Assembly: GCA_041675285.1 (NCBI GenBank)
Contig: JBAYTZ010000002.1
Coordinates: forward strand, 62,001-126,000
Length of the DNA stretch: 64,000 nucleotides
Direction of reading: 5' to 3'
DNA from: Candidatus Delongbacteria bacterium
GTDB lineage: Bacteria > CAIWAD01
Shown in pieces: positions 26,079 through 34,120 of this stretch (within the stretch, counting starts at the first letter, position 1; each line of letters begins with the position of its first letter). The notes below the pieces were generated by a model, which did not search any database, was not told the DNA's origin, and saw only the letters and a list, made by a program, of their open reading frames with translations. The position numbers were made by a program, and so were the translations under genes.

Positions 26079-26824
26079 AACTCACCCTCAAAGTCTGGCG
26101 CCAGGCCTCGAAGGAGGCCAAGGGACGGATCGAGAGCCTCGAGACGCCCGAGATCAGTTCGCACATGTCCTTCCTGGAGATGCTGGACGTGGTCAACGAG
26201 TCGCTGGAGCGCGCGGGCAAGGAGCCCGTGGCCTTCGACCACGACTGCCGGGAAGGGATCTGCGGCACCTGCTCGCTGATGATCAACGGCCAGGCCCACG
26301 GCCCCTGGGCGGGCACCACGGCCTGCCAGCTGCACATGCGCGAGTTCAAGGACGGCGACGTGATCGTCATCGAGCCCTGGCGGGCCCGGGCCTTCCCCGT
26401 GCTGCGGGACCTGATCGTCGACCGCTCGGCCTTCGACCGCGTGTTGCAGGCCGGCGGCTACGTCAGCGTCAACACCAGCGCGCCCCAGGACGCCAACGCC
26501 CTGCCCATCCGGCGCGCGGACGCCGAGGCGGCCATGGACGCGGCGGCCTGCATCGGCTGCGGGGCCTGCGTGGCCAGTTGCAAGAACGCCAGCGCCATGC
26601 TCTTCGTCAGCGCAAAGGTGAGCCAGTACGCGCACCTGCCCCAGGGCCAGCCGGAGCGCATGCGCCGGGTGCGGGCGATGGTGGAGGCCATGGATGCCGA
26701 GGGCTTCGGCAACTGCACCAACCTCTACGAGTGCGAGGCCGCCTGCCCCAAGGAGATCAAGATCACCAACATCGCGCTCATGAATCGCGACTGGCGCAAG
26801 AGCCTGTGCGAGGAGGAACTCTAG
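26075..26824 (+). CDS. sdhB: succinate dehydrogenase/fumarate reductase iron-sulfur subunit
   Basis: A 249-residue protein. The plant-ferredoxin-like N-terminal domain has CREGICGTC and a later Cys for the 2Fe-2S cluster. The C-terminal domain has CIGCGACVASC and CTNLYECEAACPKE for the 4Fe-4S and 3Fe-4S clusters. It carries electrons from FAD to the cytochrome b subunit. It begins at GTG 26075, one base before the sdhA stop, with AGGAG 7 bases upstream. Confidence 0.95.
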
Positions 26825-26869
26825 ACGGGCTGAAGCGGTGTGCGCACCCCGGGAGGAGGGAAACCGGAC

Positions 26870-27172
26870 TTGCTCGAACTCCTTCTGCCCCTGCTGCTGG
26901 TCTGGGTCTGTCTACGGGTGGCCCGGCACAGCCAGCGCGCCTGGGTGGCCGCCCTGCTCTATGGCGCGGGGACCTTCCTGATCTGGTGGGGCCTGGCCGG
27001 CGAGCCGCCCGGGCTGATCCTGCTGATCAGCGCGGCTCTGCTGCTGACGCACTGGGGACTGTTCGCCGTCGCCATCCGTTGGGAGGACACCTTCCTGTGG
27101 TGGCTGGCCGTGGCCGCCATGTATCTCCTGCTGAGCTGGCCCCTGGTGTTGAGCCTGGCGTGGCGGGAGTGA
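26870..27172 (+). CDS. small integral membrane protein
   Basis: A 100-residue protein with four hydrophobic helices (LLELLLPLLLVWVCL, WVAALLYGAGTFLIWWG, LILLISAALLLTHWGLF, WWLAVAAMYLLLSW). A TTG at 26870 is chosen because GGAGGAGG lies 9-10 bases before it; a GTG at 26840 in the same frame would put that site inside the gene. It follows sdhB by 45 bases and precedes the terminator, so it may be the last gene of the sdh operon. Function unknown. Confidence 0.6.
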   Translation: MLELLLPLLLVWVCLRVARHSQRAWVAALLYGAGTFLIWWGLAGEPPGLILLISAALLLTHWGLFAVAIRWEDTFLWWLAVAAMYLLLSWPLVLSLAWRE

Positions 27173-27235
27173 CGATGGTCCCTGGTCCGCCACGATCGTC
27201 GTCGGATTCGCGCCCTCCTTCACCCCAATCCATCC

Positions 27236-27266
27236 AAGAGCCGGGCACGCCCGGCTCTTCCTTTTC
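27236..27266 (+). terminator. Rho-independent terminator after the sdh operon
   Basis: AAGAGCCGGG, loop CACG, CCCGGCTCTT, then CCTTTT. Ten perfect pairs. Confidence 0.85.
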
Positions 27267-27278
27267 CAGCGACCACCC

Positions 27279-28583
27279 TCAGGGCGTTGGCGCCAGGCTG
27301 CGCAGCCGCAGGAAGCCCGTCCCTTCCAGCGGGGGCGACTCCCAACCACAGCAGCCCAGGCTGTCCGTCGGGCTCCAGGGGCCCTGCGGAGCCGCGGCCG
27401 CCTCCAGCAGGAAGTGGTCCACGCCGGGCACGGGCTCCCAGTCCAGCCGCAAGCGGGCCGAACCCAGCGGCCGGATCTCCAGCCGTGGCACACCCGGATC
27501 CAGCTGGGCGGGCAGGCCCAGGGCGGGCAAGGCCTGGCCGCCAAAATCAAACCAGGCCAGGTTCTCCACGGCGCTGCCTGCGCCGGGGGCGGCGATCCAG
27601 GCGGGCTCCCAGCCCAGCAGGGCGTGGCCCAACCCGTCGGGCACGGCGGCCAGCCGCTCCCGCAGCATGGCCAGGAAGGCCCGCTGGCCCGCCGGCGTGG
27701 CGGGGAAGCCCGGCACAAGCTGGTTCTCCATCCCCACCAGGTTGTGGGTGTCGTCGTCCCAGCCCAGGGTGAAAGGATAGGCCGTCTCGACGATGAACAG
27801 GTCGCGGCCATAGCGCTGAGCCAGGCTGTTCAACGTAAGCTGCAGCTGTTCGGGCGGGCCGTGCCACCAGGGATAGTAGCTCAGCGCAATACCTTCGAAG
27901 TCTGGACCGTCGGTTGTGGACATGCTGTCCAACCAGCGCCGGCAGCCCGCCTCCCAGCCGCTGTTGGCTAGATGGAGCAGCCGGCCCGGCGGCGCAGCGG
28001 CGCCCGGGAAGGCCTCGTCGACGCCCTGGGAGGCGGCCTGCAGTAGGCCGCGCAGCGCGCTCCACTGGGTGGGCGTGTCCCAGGCGCCGTCCACGCGGCC
28101 GACAGGCCAGAGCAGGCCGCCGTCGATCTCGTTGCCCAGCTGCACCCAGCCCGGGGCGCAGTCCGCCGCGGCGAAGCGCTCCAGCACGCGGCGCGTGTAG
28201 CCGCGCACGCTGTCCCGCAGGGCGGGCAGCGCCAGACCCTGCCAGGCGGCGGGCGGTTCCTGGTGGCCGGGATCGGCCCACGTGTCGCTGTAGTGGAAAT
28301 CCAGCAGCAGGTCCAGCCCCGCCGCGCGCCCGCGCCGGGCCAGGGCCAGGGTGGAATCCAGGCCCTGCCAAGGCTCCTGGGGCGTGTGCCAGAGCCGCAG
28401 GCGCAGCAGACCCCAGCCCTGGTCGGCCATGGCGTCCAGGGGATCCACCGCCGCGCCGTCCCGGGTCCAGACGGCCCCCGCCGCCTGCAGGCGCGGCAGG
28501 CTGGAGAGGTCGGCGCCCCACTGCACGGCGACGGCCCGGCTGACGAGCCAGCCGCAAGCCAGCAGGCGCAGGAATCCGTTCAT
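27279..28583 (-). CDS. secreted GH53 arabinogalactan endo-beta-1,4-galactanase
   Basis: A 434-residue enzyme with an N-terminal signal peptide (about 1-19). The barrel has the GH53 landmarks LRLRLWHTP, LLDFHYSDTWADPGHQ, QLGNEIDGG (acid/base Glu), ISYYPWWHG-like ALSYYPWWHG, and FIVETAYP (nucleophile Glu). It should cut beta-1,4-galactan of plant pectin side chains. Residues about 345-434 form an extra C-terminal domain resembling fibronectin III (LRLDWEPVPGVDHFLLEAA). It lies 48 bases after the lipoprotein gene and is probably the last gene of that operon. Confidence 0.85.
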   Translation of the reverse strand: MNGFLRLLACGWLVSRAVAVQWGADLSSLPRLQAAGAVWTRDGAAVDPLDAMADQGWGLLRLRLWHTPQEPWQGLDSTLALARRGRAAGLDLLLDFHYSDTWADPGHQEPPAAWQGLALPALRDSVRGYTRRVLERFAAADCAPGWVQLGNEIDGGLLWPVGRVDGAWDTPTQWSALRGLLQAASQGVDEAFPGAAAPPGRLLHLANSGWEAGCRRWLDSMSTTDGPDFEGIALSYYPWWHGPPEQLQLTLNSLAQRYGRDLFIVETAYPFTLGWDDDTHNLVGMENQLVPGFPATPAGQRAFLAMLRERLAAVPDGLGHALLGWEPAWIAAPGAGSAVENLAWFDFGGQALPALGLPAQLDPGVPRLEIRPLGSARLRLDWEPVPGVDHFLLEAAAAPQGPWSPTDSLGCCGWESPPLEGTGFLRLRSLAPTP

Positions 28584-28631
28584 CCATTCCTCCGCTGGAA
28601 AGAAAACGCGGCGGGCGGGCGGCCCGGCCGC

Positions 28632-29411
28632 TCAGGGGATGGCGATGTCCACGACCTCCAGCGGCGTGCAGGGCACCTGCTGGATCCACTGGGCTTCGCG
28701 CAGGTCCGCGTGCAGCAGATAGATCTCGCCCGTGGGACTCAGGCCGTAGATCCGCGCGCGCCCGGCGCTGGTGTCCAAGCCCGCCAGCTCGGGCGTGCCG
28801 AACAGTTCGTGGGCCAGGGCCAGCCCCTCCTCCAGCTCCAGCCAGGCCAGCACGCCCTGCTGGCCCTGCCGGCGCCAGGCCAGCAGCGTGCCCGCGGGCA
28901 GCAGCTCGCCGTTGGCGGTCTCCACGGCCTCGGGCAGCCAGGCCAGCCCGCTCCAGCCGCCCTCGGGCTGCAGGGTCCAGGTCTGGGACCAGCTGCCGTC
29001 CTCCGGGTCCACGCGCACGACGCGCGTGCCCTCGTCCAGCAGGTAGACGCGGTTGCCCGGAGTGACGGTGAGGGCCAGGGGGTTGGTGATCATCGGCAGG
29101 TCGATGAGCCGGGTGATCCGGCCGTCGGAGGGTTGCACCTCCACCAGCCTGCGCTGGAGCACGTCCACGGCCAGCAGGCGCTCCTCGCCGTCCAGCGCGA
29201 TGGGCCCCAGCTGCTCCGTCAGATAGCCGCGGGTCTGGCAGTCGGGCTCCGCCAACGCGAGGGAGATCAGGGACTGGCTCTGCTGCTCCACCAGCCAGAG
29301 CTGGTCCTCCACCCGGATGGGCTCCTCGTCGCAGCCCCCCAACAGGGCGAGCAGTGGCAGGCCCAAGGCGCGGCGCAGGAGGAGGCGGGCGGCGGTCCCT
29401 GGGCGGCTCAT
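28632..29411 (-). CDS. lipoprotein with predicted beta-propeller-like repeats
   Basis: A 259-residue protein with a lipobox LALLGGC (Cys at about residue 27) after a basic, hydrophobic leader, so it should be lipid-anchored. The rest has repeating strand text such as LIALDGEERLLAVD and NRVYLLDEGTRVVRVDPEDG, as in NHL/YncE-type propellers. Function unknown. It starts 10 bases after the phosphorylase stop and precedes the galactanase. Confidence 0.65.
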   Translation of the reverse strand: MSRPGTAARLLLRRALGLPLLALLGGCDEEPIRVEDQLWLVEQQSQSLISLALAEPDCQTRGYLTEQLGPIALDGEERLLAVDVLQRRLVEVQPSDGRITRLIDLPMITNPLALTVTPGNRVYLLDEGTRVVRVDPEDGSWSQTWTLQPEGGWSGLAWLPEAVETANGELLPAGTLLAWRRQGQQGVLAWLELEEGLALAHELFGTPELAGLDTSAGRARIYGLSPTGEIYLLHADLREAQWIQQVPCTPLEVVDIAIP

Positions 29412-29421
29412 GACCGGCTCC

Positions 29422-30855
29422 TCAACCCAGGCGGGACGGCGAGAGGGGATGCTCGTGCAGCCCCAGCCCCTCGGCCCGGATCAGCTCCTGCCACTGGGCG
29501 GCGCTGAAGGGCAGGCCCTGGGTGGCGCTCACCCGGCTGCTCCAGCCCAGGCCCCGGGCGTCGGTGTGGATGGGCGCCGGGCGCTCCGGCCGGGTCTCCG
29601 CCAGTACGAAAGCGGCGCGCGTGCGCTCCAGCAGGGCCTCCAGATCGATGCCCGGGCCGGCGTAGATGTCACACAGAGCCTGGCCCGCCCGGACGGATTC
29701 GCCCGTCTGGACATGCAGGGTCAGGCCGGCGAAGTGGTCGATGCCGTCTTCCTTGCGGGCGCGGCCGGCCCCCAGCTGGATGCCCACCAGCCCCAGCTCG
29801 CGGGACTGGATGTCCGCCACCCAGCCCGCCCGCGCGGCCGTGATCGTGCGGCCCTGGGCCGGACGGGGAGCGTGGTGCGGGGCCAGGAACCATTCGCGCG
29901 AACCGCCCTGGGCCTCGATCATCCGCAGGTAGCACTCCCGCGCGCTGCCGTCGGCCAGGGCGGCCTTGAGCCGGCGCAGGGCCCCAACGGGCGCCAGACC
30001 TGGTTCGAGCAGCACCAGGGCCGCCGTGCCCAGGGCCAGGGTCAGTTCCACGAGGTCCGGGCTGCCGAAGCCCTGCAGGCACTCGTCGGATTCCAGCAGC
30101 TCGTTCCAGTTGCCGATCTGCCGGCCAAGAGGCGCGTTCATGTCGCTGAGCACGGCGCCCACGGGCAGGCCGCCGCGCGTGCAGGTGGCCACCAGCCGGC
30201 GGGCCAGCTCCTCGGCCTGGTCCTGCTGCTGGAAAATGGCGCCGTGGCCATGCTTGACGTCCAGCACCAGCGCGTCCACGCCCTCGGCCAGTTTCTTGGA
30301 AAGGATGGACGAGCAGATCAGCGGGGCGGACTCCACCGTGGCCGTGACGTCGCGCAGGGCGTAGAAGAGCCGGTCCGCGGGGACGAGGTTCTCCGTCTGG
30401 CCCACCAGCGCATGGCCGGCGGCCTGCAGCACGCGGCTCATTTCCGCCTGGTCCAGCCGCGTCTTCAGCCCGGGCAGGCTCTCCAGCTTGTCCAGCGTCC
30501 CGCCGGTGTGGCCCAGGCCCCGGCCCGTGATGCTCGGCACCAAGAGGCCCACGGCCGCCAGCAGCGGCGCCAGGATGAAGGTGATTTTGTCGCCCACGCC
30601 GCCCGTCGAGTGCTTGTCCACCTTGCGGCCCGGCAGCGCGCTGAAGTCCAGCACTTCGCCCGACGTGCGCATGGCCTGGGTGAGGATCCAGGTCTCCTCC
30701 GGGTTCATGTCGCGGAAGTAGATGGCCATGAACCAACTGGAGAGCTGGGCCTCCATCACGCGCCCGTCCAGCGCGCCCGCCACCATGAAGCGAATCTCCT
30801 CGGCCGTGTTGGCCTCGCCCCGCTGCTTCTTTTGGATGATCTCGTAGGGAGTCAT
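29422..30855 (-). CDS. deoA: thymidine/pyrimidine-nucleoside phosphorylase
   Basis: A 477-residue nucleoside phosphorylase family 2 enzyme. It splits thymidine or other pyrimidine nucleosides with phosphate to give base and (deoxy)ribose-1-phosphate. Family marks include KVDKHSTGGVGDKITF (phosphate site), ITGRGLGHTGGTLDKLES and SSILSKKLAEGVDALVLDVK. Residues beyond about 440 form an extension compared with the usual 435-440. AAGGAAG precedes the ATG. Its product could be turned by a mutase into deoxyribose-5-phosphate for the nearby aldolase, which links it to the deoC/EutN operon 400 bases upstream. Thymidine versus broad pyrimidine specificity cannot be told from sequence. Confidence 0.9.
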   Translation of the reverse strand: MTPYEIIQKKQRGEANTAEEIRFMVAGALDGRVMEAQLSSWFMAIYFRDMNPEETWILTQAMRTSGEVLDFSALPGRKVDKHSTGGVGDKITFILAPLLAAVGLLVPSITGRGLGHTGGTLDKLESLPGLKTRLDQAEMSRVLQAAGHALVGQTENLVPADRLFYALRDVTATVESAPLICSSILSKKLAEGVDALVLDVKHGHGAIFQQQDQAEELARRLVATCTRGGLPVGAVLSDMNAPLGRQIGNWNELLESDECLQGFGSPDLVELTLALGTAALVLLEPGLAPVGALRRLKAALADGSARECYLRMIEAQGGSREWFLAPHHAPRPAQGRTITAARAGWVADIQSRELGLVGIQLGAGRARKEDGIDHFAGLTLHVQTGESVRAGQALCDIYAGPGIDLEALLERTRAAFVLAETRPERPAPIHTDARGLGWSSRVSATQGLPFSAAQWQELIRAEGLGLHEHPLSPSRLG

Positions 30856-31251
30856 GGCTTCCTTGTTCCAATTGCATCGTCGGGACCGGTCGGCACAGCT
30901 GAGATGCCAGCGCCGACCGGACGTTCGGGTGATCGGGTGAAACCGAACATTGCTCCGCCCGCTCAGGTGAAGCCGAAGGCTGAACCACCTGTTTGGCTCA
31001 CGATACGACTCGGGTCGGCCGTCTGTCCGACGGCGGCCGGGAGGCCGCCTAGTTACGGCCGCCCAAAAGGGGCTTTCTTTGGCTCCACCTTTCTTTGGAC
31101 CCGGCCAAAGAAAGGTGGAAAAACAAACGGCGCGTCACGCGCCGCCTGATGACTGGACGTTCAGGCCCCCATCCCCCGCCGCTGCGCGGCGCCTTCCCCC
31201 GCTGGGGCGCGGGGGAAGGGATGAAGGCTTCGCCTTCCTGGGTGAACGAAC
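30856..31251. other. intergenic region with a two-hairpin repeat
   Basis: About 400 bases between deoC and the phosphorylase gene with no open gene. It contains the perfect 15-bp hairpin at 31084-31119 and the hairpin at 31192-31219, together a copy of a repeat also present at 53830-54010. The left part should hold the phosphorylase promoter; none is clear. Confidence 0.6.
31073..31219 (+). repeat. composite two-hairpin intergenic repeat, copy 1
   Basis: Hairpin A is TCCACCTTTCTTTGG, loop ACCCGG, and the exact complement (31084-31119). After about 45 bases comes the linker CCCCCATCCC, then hairpin B CCTTCCCCCGC with its complement (31192-31219). The same order of parts occurs on the other strand at 53842-53945 with changed bases that keep the stems paired. 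Confidence 0.7.
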
Positions 31252-32145
31252 TCAGTAGCCGCCGCCAGCGGTTGGCTTGCCGCCCACGATGGCCACGCTG
31301 GCGCTGGCGCCCAGCCGGTCGGCGCCGGACTCGATGAGCTGCACGGCGTCGTTCAAGGTGCGCACGCCGCCGGAGGCCTTGACCCCCATGCCCGCGCCCA
31401 CCACGCGGCGCATCAGGGCCACGTGCTCGGCCGTCGCGCCGCCCGAGCTGAAGCCCGTGGAGGTCTTGACGAAATCCGCGCCCGCCGCCCGGCAGGCCAG
31501 GCAGGCTTTGACGATCTGCTCGTCCGTCAGCAGGCAGGTCTCGAGGATCACCTTGGAGAGGACGCGCTTGCCCGCGGCCTCCACCACGCCGCGCACGTCA
31601 TCCTCCACCTGGCGCCACTCGCCGTCCTTGGCCAGGCCCACGTTGAGCACCATGTCCACTTCCTGGGCGCCGTCGCGCACGGCCTGGCGCGTCTCGGAGG
31701 CCTTGGCCCGGCTGGTGGTGGCCCCCAGCGGGAAGCCGATCACCGTGCAGACCTTGACCGTGGAGCCCTCGAGCAGGCGCGCGCAGAGCGGCACCCAGCA
31801 GGGGTTGACGCAGACGCTGGCGAAGCGGTTCTCGCGGGCCTCGCGGCAGAGGCGCTCCACGTCCGCGCGCTGGGCGTCGGGCTTGAGCAGGGTGTGGTCG
31901 ATCATCCGCGCGATCTCGCCGCGCACCCGGTCCAGCAGACCCAGCGTGCAGCTGACGCGGTCGGCGCCGCAGGCCATGGCGCGGTCCGGATTGTAGGCCG
32001 CGGGGGCGGCAGGCGGGTGGTGCGTCCCGTGTCCGCTCACGGCGCGCGGCGCTTCCTCCACCGGATTCCGGCCCGGCCGGCCGCCGCGCTCCTCGCGCTG
32101 GGCCAGCACTTCCTTGACGATGCGGTCCACGAGATCGCCGTTCAC
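31252..32145 (-). CDS. deoC: deoxyribose-phosphate aldolase with N-terminal encapsulation-peptide-like extension
   Basis: A 297-residue class I aldolase splitting 2-deoxyribose-5-phosphate into acetaldehyde and glyceraldehyde-3-phosphate. The catalytic domain starts near residue 79 (IDHTLLKPDA) and has the Schiff-base lysine in FVKTSTGFSSGGAT and GVKASGGVRT. E. coli DeoC has 259 residues. The excess is N-terminal: an amphipathic helix DLVDRIVKEVLAQREER at 4-20 and a Gly/Pro-rich linker to about residue 60, exactly the design of peptides that target enzymes into bacterial microcompartments. GTG at 32145 is used (GGATGAGG upstream), 4 bases after the EutN stop. Confidence 0.9.
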   Translation of the reverse strand: MNGDLVDRIVKEVLAQREERGGRPGRNPVEEAPRAVSGHGTHHPPAAPAAYNPDRAMACGADRVSCTLGLLDRVRGEIARMIDHTLLKPDAQRADVERLCREARENRFASVCVNPCWVPLCARLLEGSTVKVCTVIGFPLGATTSRAKASETRQAVRDGAQEVDMVLNVGLAKDGEWRQVEDDVRGVVEAAGKRVLSKVILETCLLTDEQIVKACLACRAAGADFVKTSTGFSSGGATAEHVALMRRVVGAGMGVKASGGVRTLNDAVQLIESGADRLGASASVAIVGGKPTAGGGY

Positions 32146-32149
32146 GGCC

Positions 32150-32422
32150 TCATCCTTCCACGTGAAAACCGTCCACCACACCCAGGATCAGGGCCTGGAC
32201 GGGGATCCGGTCGTTCTTCAGCACCAGGCGGGCGCAGCCGCCCTCCTTGTTCACCAGCACCGTGTCGCCGAGGCCGGCGCTCACCGTGTCGATGGCGATG
32301 CTCTCGCCACCCCGGGGCCGCCCCTCGAGGTCCAGGGCACGCACCAGCAGCAGCTTGTAGCCCTTGAACTCGGGCTGCTTCTCCGTGCTGACGACTTCGC
32401 CCGTGACCACCGCGATTTGCAC
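32150..32422 (-). CDS. eutN: EutN/CcmL-family microcompartment vertex protein
   Basis: A 90-residue protein, MQIAVVTGEVVSTEKQPEFKG-like at the start, with KLLLVRALD, AIDTVSAGLGDTVLVNKEG and ILGVVDGF, the typical EutN/CcmL fold. Family members form pentamers that cap the vertices of bacterial microcompartment shells. It starts with GTG, with AAAGGAG 8 bases upstream. It sits between a sugar phosphomutase and an aldolase carrying an encapsulation-like helix. No hexameric shell gene (BMC domain) lies in the window, so the rest of the shell must be elsewhere or absent. Confidence 0.9.
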   Translation of the reverse strand: MQIAVVTGEVVSTEKQPEFKGYKLLLVRALDLEGRPRGGESIAIDTVSAGLGDTVLVNKEGGCARLVLKNDRIPVQALILGVVDGFHVEG

Positions 32423-32463
32423 CGGCTCGACTCCTTTCAACCGGACACGAAGCGCAATCCGGC

Positions 32464-33819
32464 CTAGCCCCGCAGCGAGGCGCTCAACCGCTCCACCAGG
32501 CCGCGGGCCGCCGCCGGGCTGACTGCCTCGGCGAACACGCGCAGGATGGGCTCCGTGTTGGAGGCGCGCACCTGCACCCAGGCCGGGCCGCCGTCCTGCT
32601 CCAGCAGGAACTTGAGGCCGTCGGTCTCGTCCAGCGTGGCGCCGGGCAGGGCGTCGCGCACGCGCTCCAAGGCGCGGACGGGGTCCATCTCCCCCAGCTC
32701 GATCTTCTCCTTGAGCATGGCGTAGACGGGCAGCTCGTCCCGCAGCTCGCGCAGGCTCCGGCCGCTCTCCAGCAGGTACTGGAGCAGCAGGGCGATGCCC
32801 ACGGGCGCGTCGCGGCCCAGGTGGAGGTCCCTCAGGATCACGCCGCCGTTGCCTTCGCCGCCGATGGCCGAGCCCAGTTCGCGCATGCGCACGCTGACGT
32901 TGATCTCCCCCACCCGCGTGCGGTGCAGGTCCACGCCGGCCTCGCGGGCCACGTCGTCCAGCAGTTGGCTGGAGGAGACGTTGGCCACCAGCGGCGAGGG
33001 CTGGTGCCCCAGCACGTGGCGGGCCACCAGGGCCAGGGTGAGTTCCTCCCCCAGCGGCACGCCGGCGGCGTCCACCAGGGCCAGGCGGTCGGCGTCCGGA
33101 TCCAGCGCGAAACCCACGTCGAAGGAGCCGCCGCGCATGGTCTCGCAGAGGGCGGCGAGATTCTCGGGGGTGGGCTCGGGCCCGCGGCTGAACAGCCCCG
33201 TGTCCTCCACGCCCAGCTTGACCACCTCGCAGCCCAGCTCCTGCAGCAGGTGGGGGACCATGGTCCGGCCCGCGCCGTTGACGCAGTCCACGGCCACGCG
33301 GAAGCCGCGCTTGCGCAGGGCGGGCACGTCCAGCAGGCCCAGGGCCTTGATGCGCCGCACGTGCGCCTCGGGGGCCTGGGGCAGGCACTCCACGCCGCCC
33401 AGCTTGTCCCAGCGGACCAGGGCCGGGCCGCGCTCGGCCAGGGCCAGGTGCTGGCGGCTCTGTTCCGGGTCCAGGAAGAGTCCGTCGTGGTGGAAGAACT
33501 TGAGAGCGTTCCACTCCACCGGATTGTGGCTGGCCGTGATGCAGATGCCGCCGGCGGCGCCCAGCTCCTCCACGAGTACGGCCACCGTGGGCGTGGGCAC
33601 GACACCCACGTCCAGCACGCGGCAGCCGGCCCCGCAGAGGCCGGCGATCACGGCGTGGCGCATGAGCGGCCCGCTGGGGCGTGTGTCACGGCCCAGCACC
33701 ACCGGGCCGCCGCCGCAGTACTCGCCGAACGCGGCGGCATAGCGGGCCACCAGTTCGGGGCTCAGGCCCTCGCCCACCACGCCGCGGATCCCGGAGATGG
33801 AGATCATCAGGCGGCTCAT
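32464..33819 (-). CDS. alpha-D-phosphohexomutase family enzyme (phosphoglucomutase/phosphomannomutase/phosphopentomutase-like)
   Basis: A 451-residue mutase. MISISGIRGVVGEGLSPE opens the fold. TASHNPVEWNALKF holds the phosphoserine, DPDADRLALVDAAG the metal loop, and EGNGGVILRDLHLGRD the sugar-binding loop. The last domain ends RASNTEPILRVFAEA. The family moves phosphate between C1 and C6 (or C5) of sugars. Its operon place before a shell protein and deoxyribose-phosphate aldolase makes conversion of deoxyribose-1-phosphate to the 5-phosphate an attractive but unproven role; glucosamine or mannose substrates are equally possible. ATGA overlap with the DUF1844 gene. Confidence 0.85.
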   Translation of the reverse strand: MSRLMISISGIRGVVGEGLSPELVARYAAAFGEYCGGGPVVLGRDTRPSGPLMRHAVIAGLCGAGCRVLDVGVVPTPTVAVLVEELGAAGGICITASHNPVEWNALKFFHHDGLFLDPEQSRQHLALAERGPALVRWDKLGGVECLPQAPEAHVRRIKALGLLDVPALRKRGFRVAVDCVNGAGRTMVPHLLQELGCEVVKLGVEDTGLFSRGPEPTPENLAALCETMRGGSFDVGFALDPDADRLALVDAAGVPLGEELTLALVARHVLGHQPSPLVANVSSSQLLDDVAREAGVDLHRTRVGEINVSVRMRELGSAIGGEGNGGVILRDLHLGRDAPVGIALLLQYLLESGRSLRELRDELPVYAMLKEKIELGEMDPVRALERVRDALPGATLDETDGLKFLLEQDGGPAWVQVRASNTEPILRVFAEAVSPAAARGLVERLSASLRG

Positions 33820-34112
33820 GCGCCGGCCCCGGAATCGGCGGGGGCGGCCGGAGCCTCGCCCGGCTTGCGGCTCTCGTCCACGAAGTTCAGGCGCAGGTCC
33901 GTCAGGGTGTGGTTCAGCAGGCGGGCCAGCTCCTCGGGCAGCCGGTCCTTGAGCTTGACCTCCAGGGCCTCCAGCAGGTCGATGCAGTAGGAGGCCTCCT
34001 GCAGGTCCCGGCGCATGCCTTCCCCCGGCCGGGCCAGCTTGCCCAGCGCCATCATGGCCACCTGCTGGTACTGCAGCACCAGGGTGAAGATCAGCTGATC
34101 GTGCTTGTCCAT
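33816..34112 (-). CDS. DUF1844 family protein
   Basis: A 98-residue protein with the DUF1844 pattern: LIFTLVLQYQQVAMMALGKL, then R-D-L-x-x-A, IDLLEALEVKLK and a final L-T-D-L-R-L-x-F-V-D. The C-terminal 20 residues are Ala/Pro-rich. The family is widespread in Acidobacteria, Planctomycetes and FCB-type bacteria and has no known function. It overlaps the mutase gene by ATGA and lies 8 bases after the degenerate kinase. Confidence 0.8.
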   Translation of the reverse strand: MDKHDQLIFTLVLQYQQVAMMALGKLARPGEGMRRDLQEASYCIDLLEALEVKLKDRLPEELARLLNHTLTDLRLNFVDESRKPGEAPAAPADSGAGA

Positions 34113-34120
34113 GCGTTCCT

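Noticed and set aside
31252..32422. A complete microcompartment operon
   Set aside because: Only the vertex protein and a probable cargo enzyme are present; no BMC-domain shell gene is in the window, so a full locus is not claimed.
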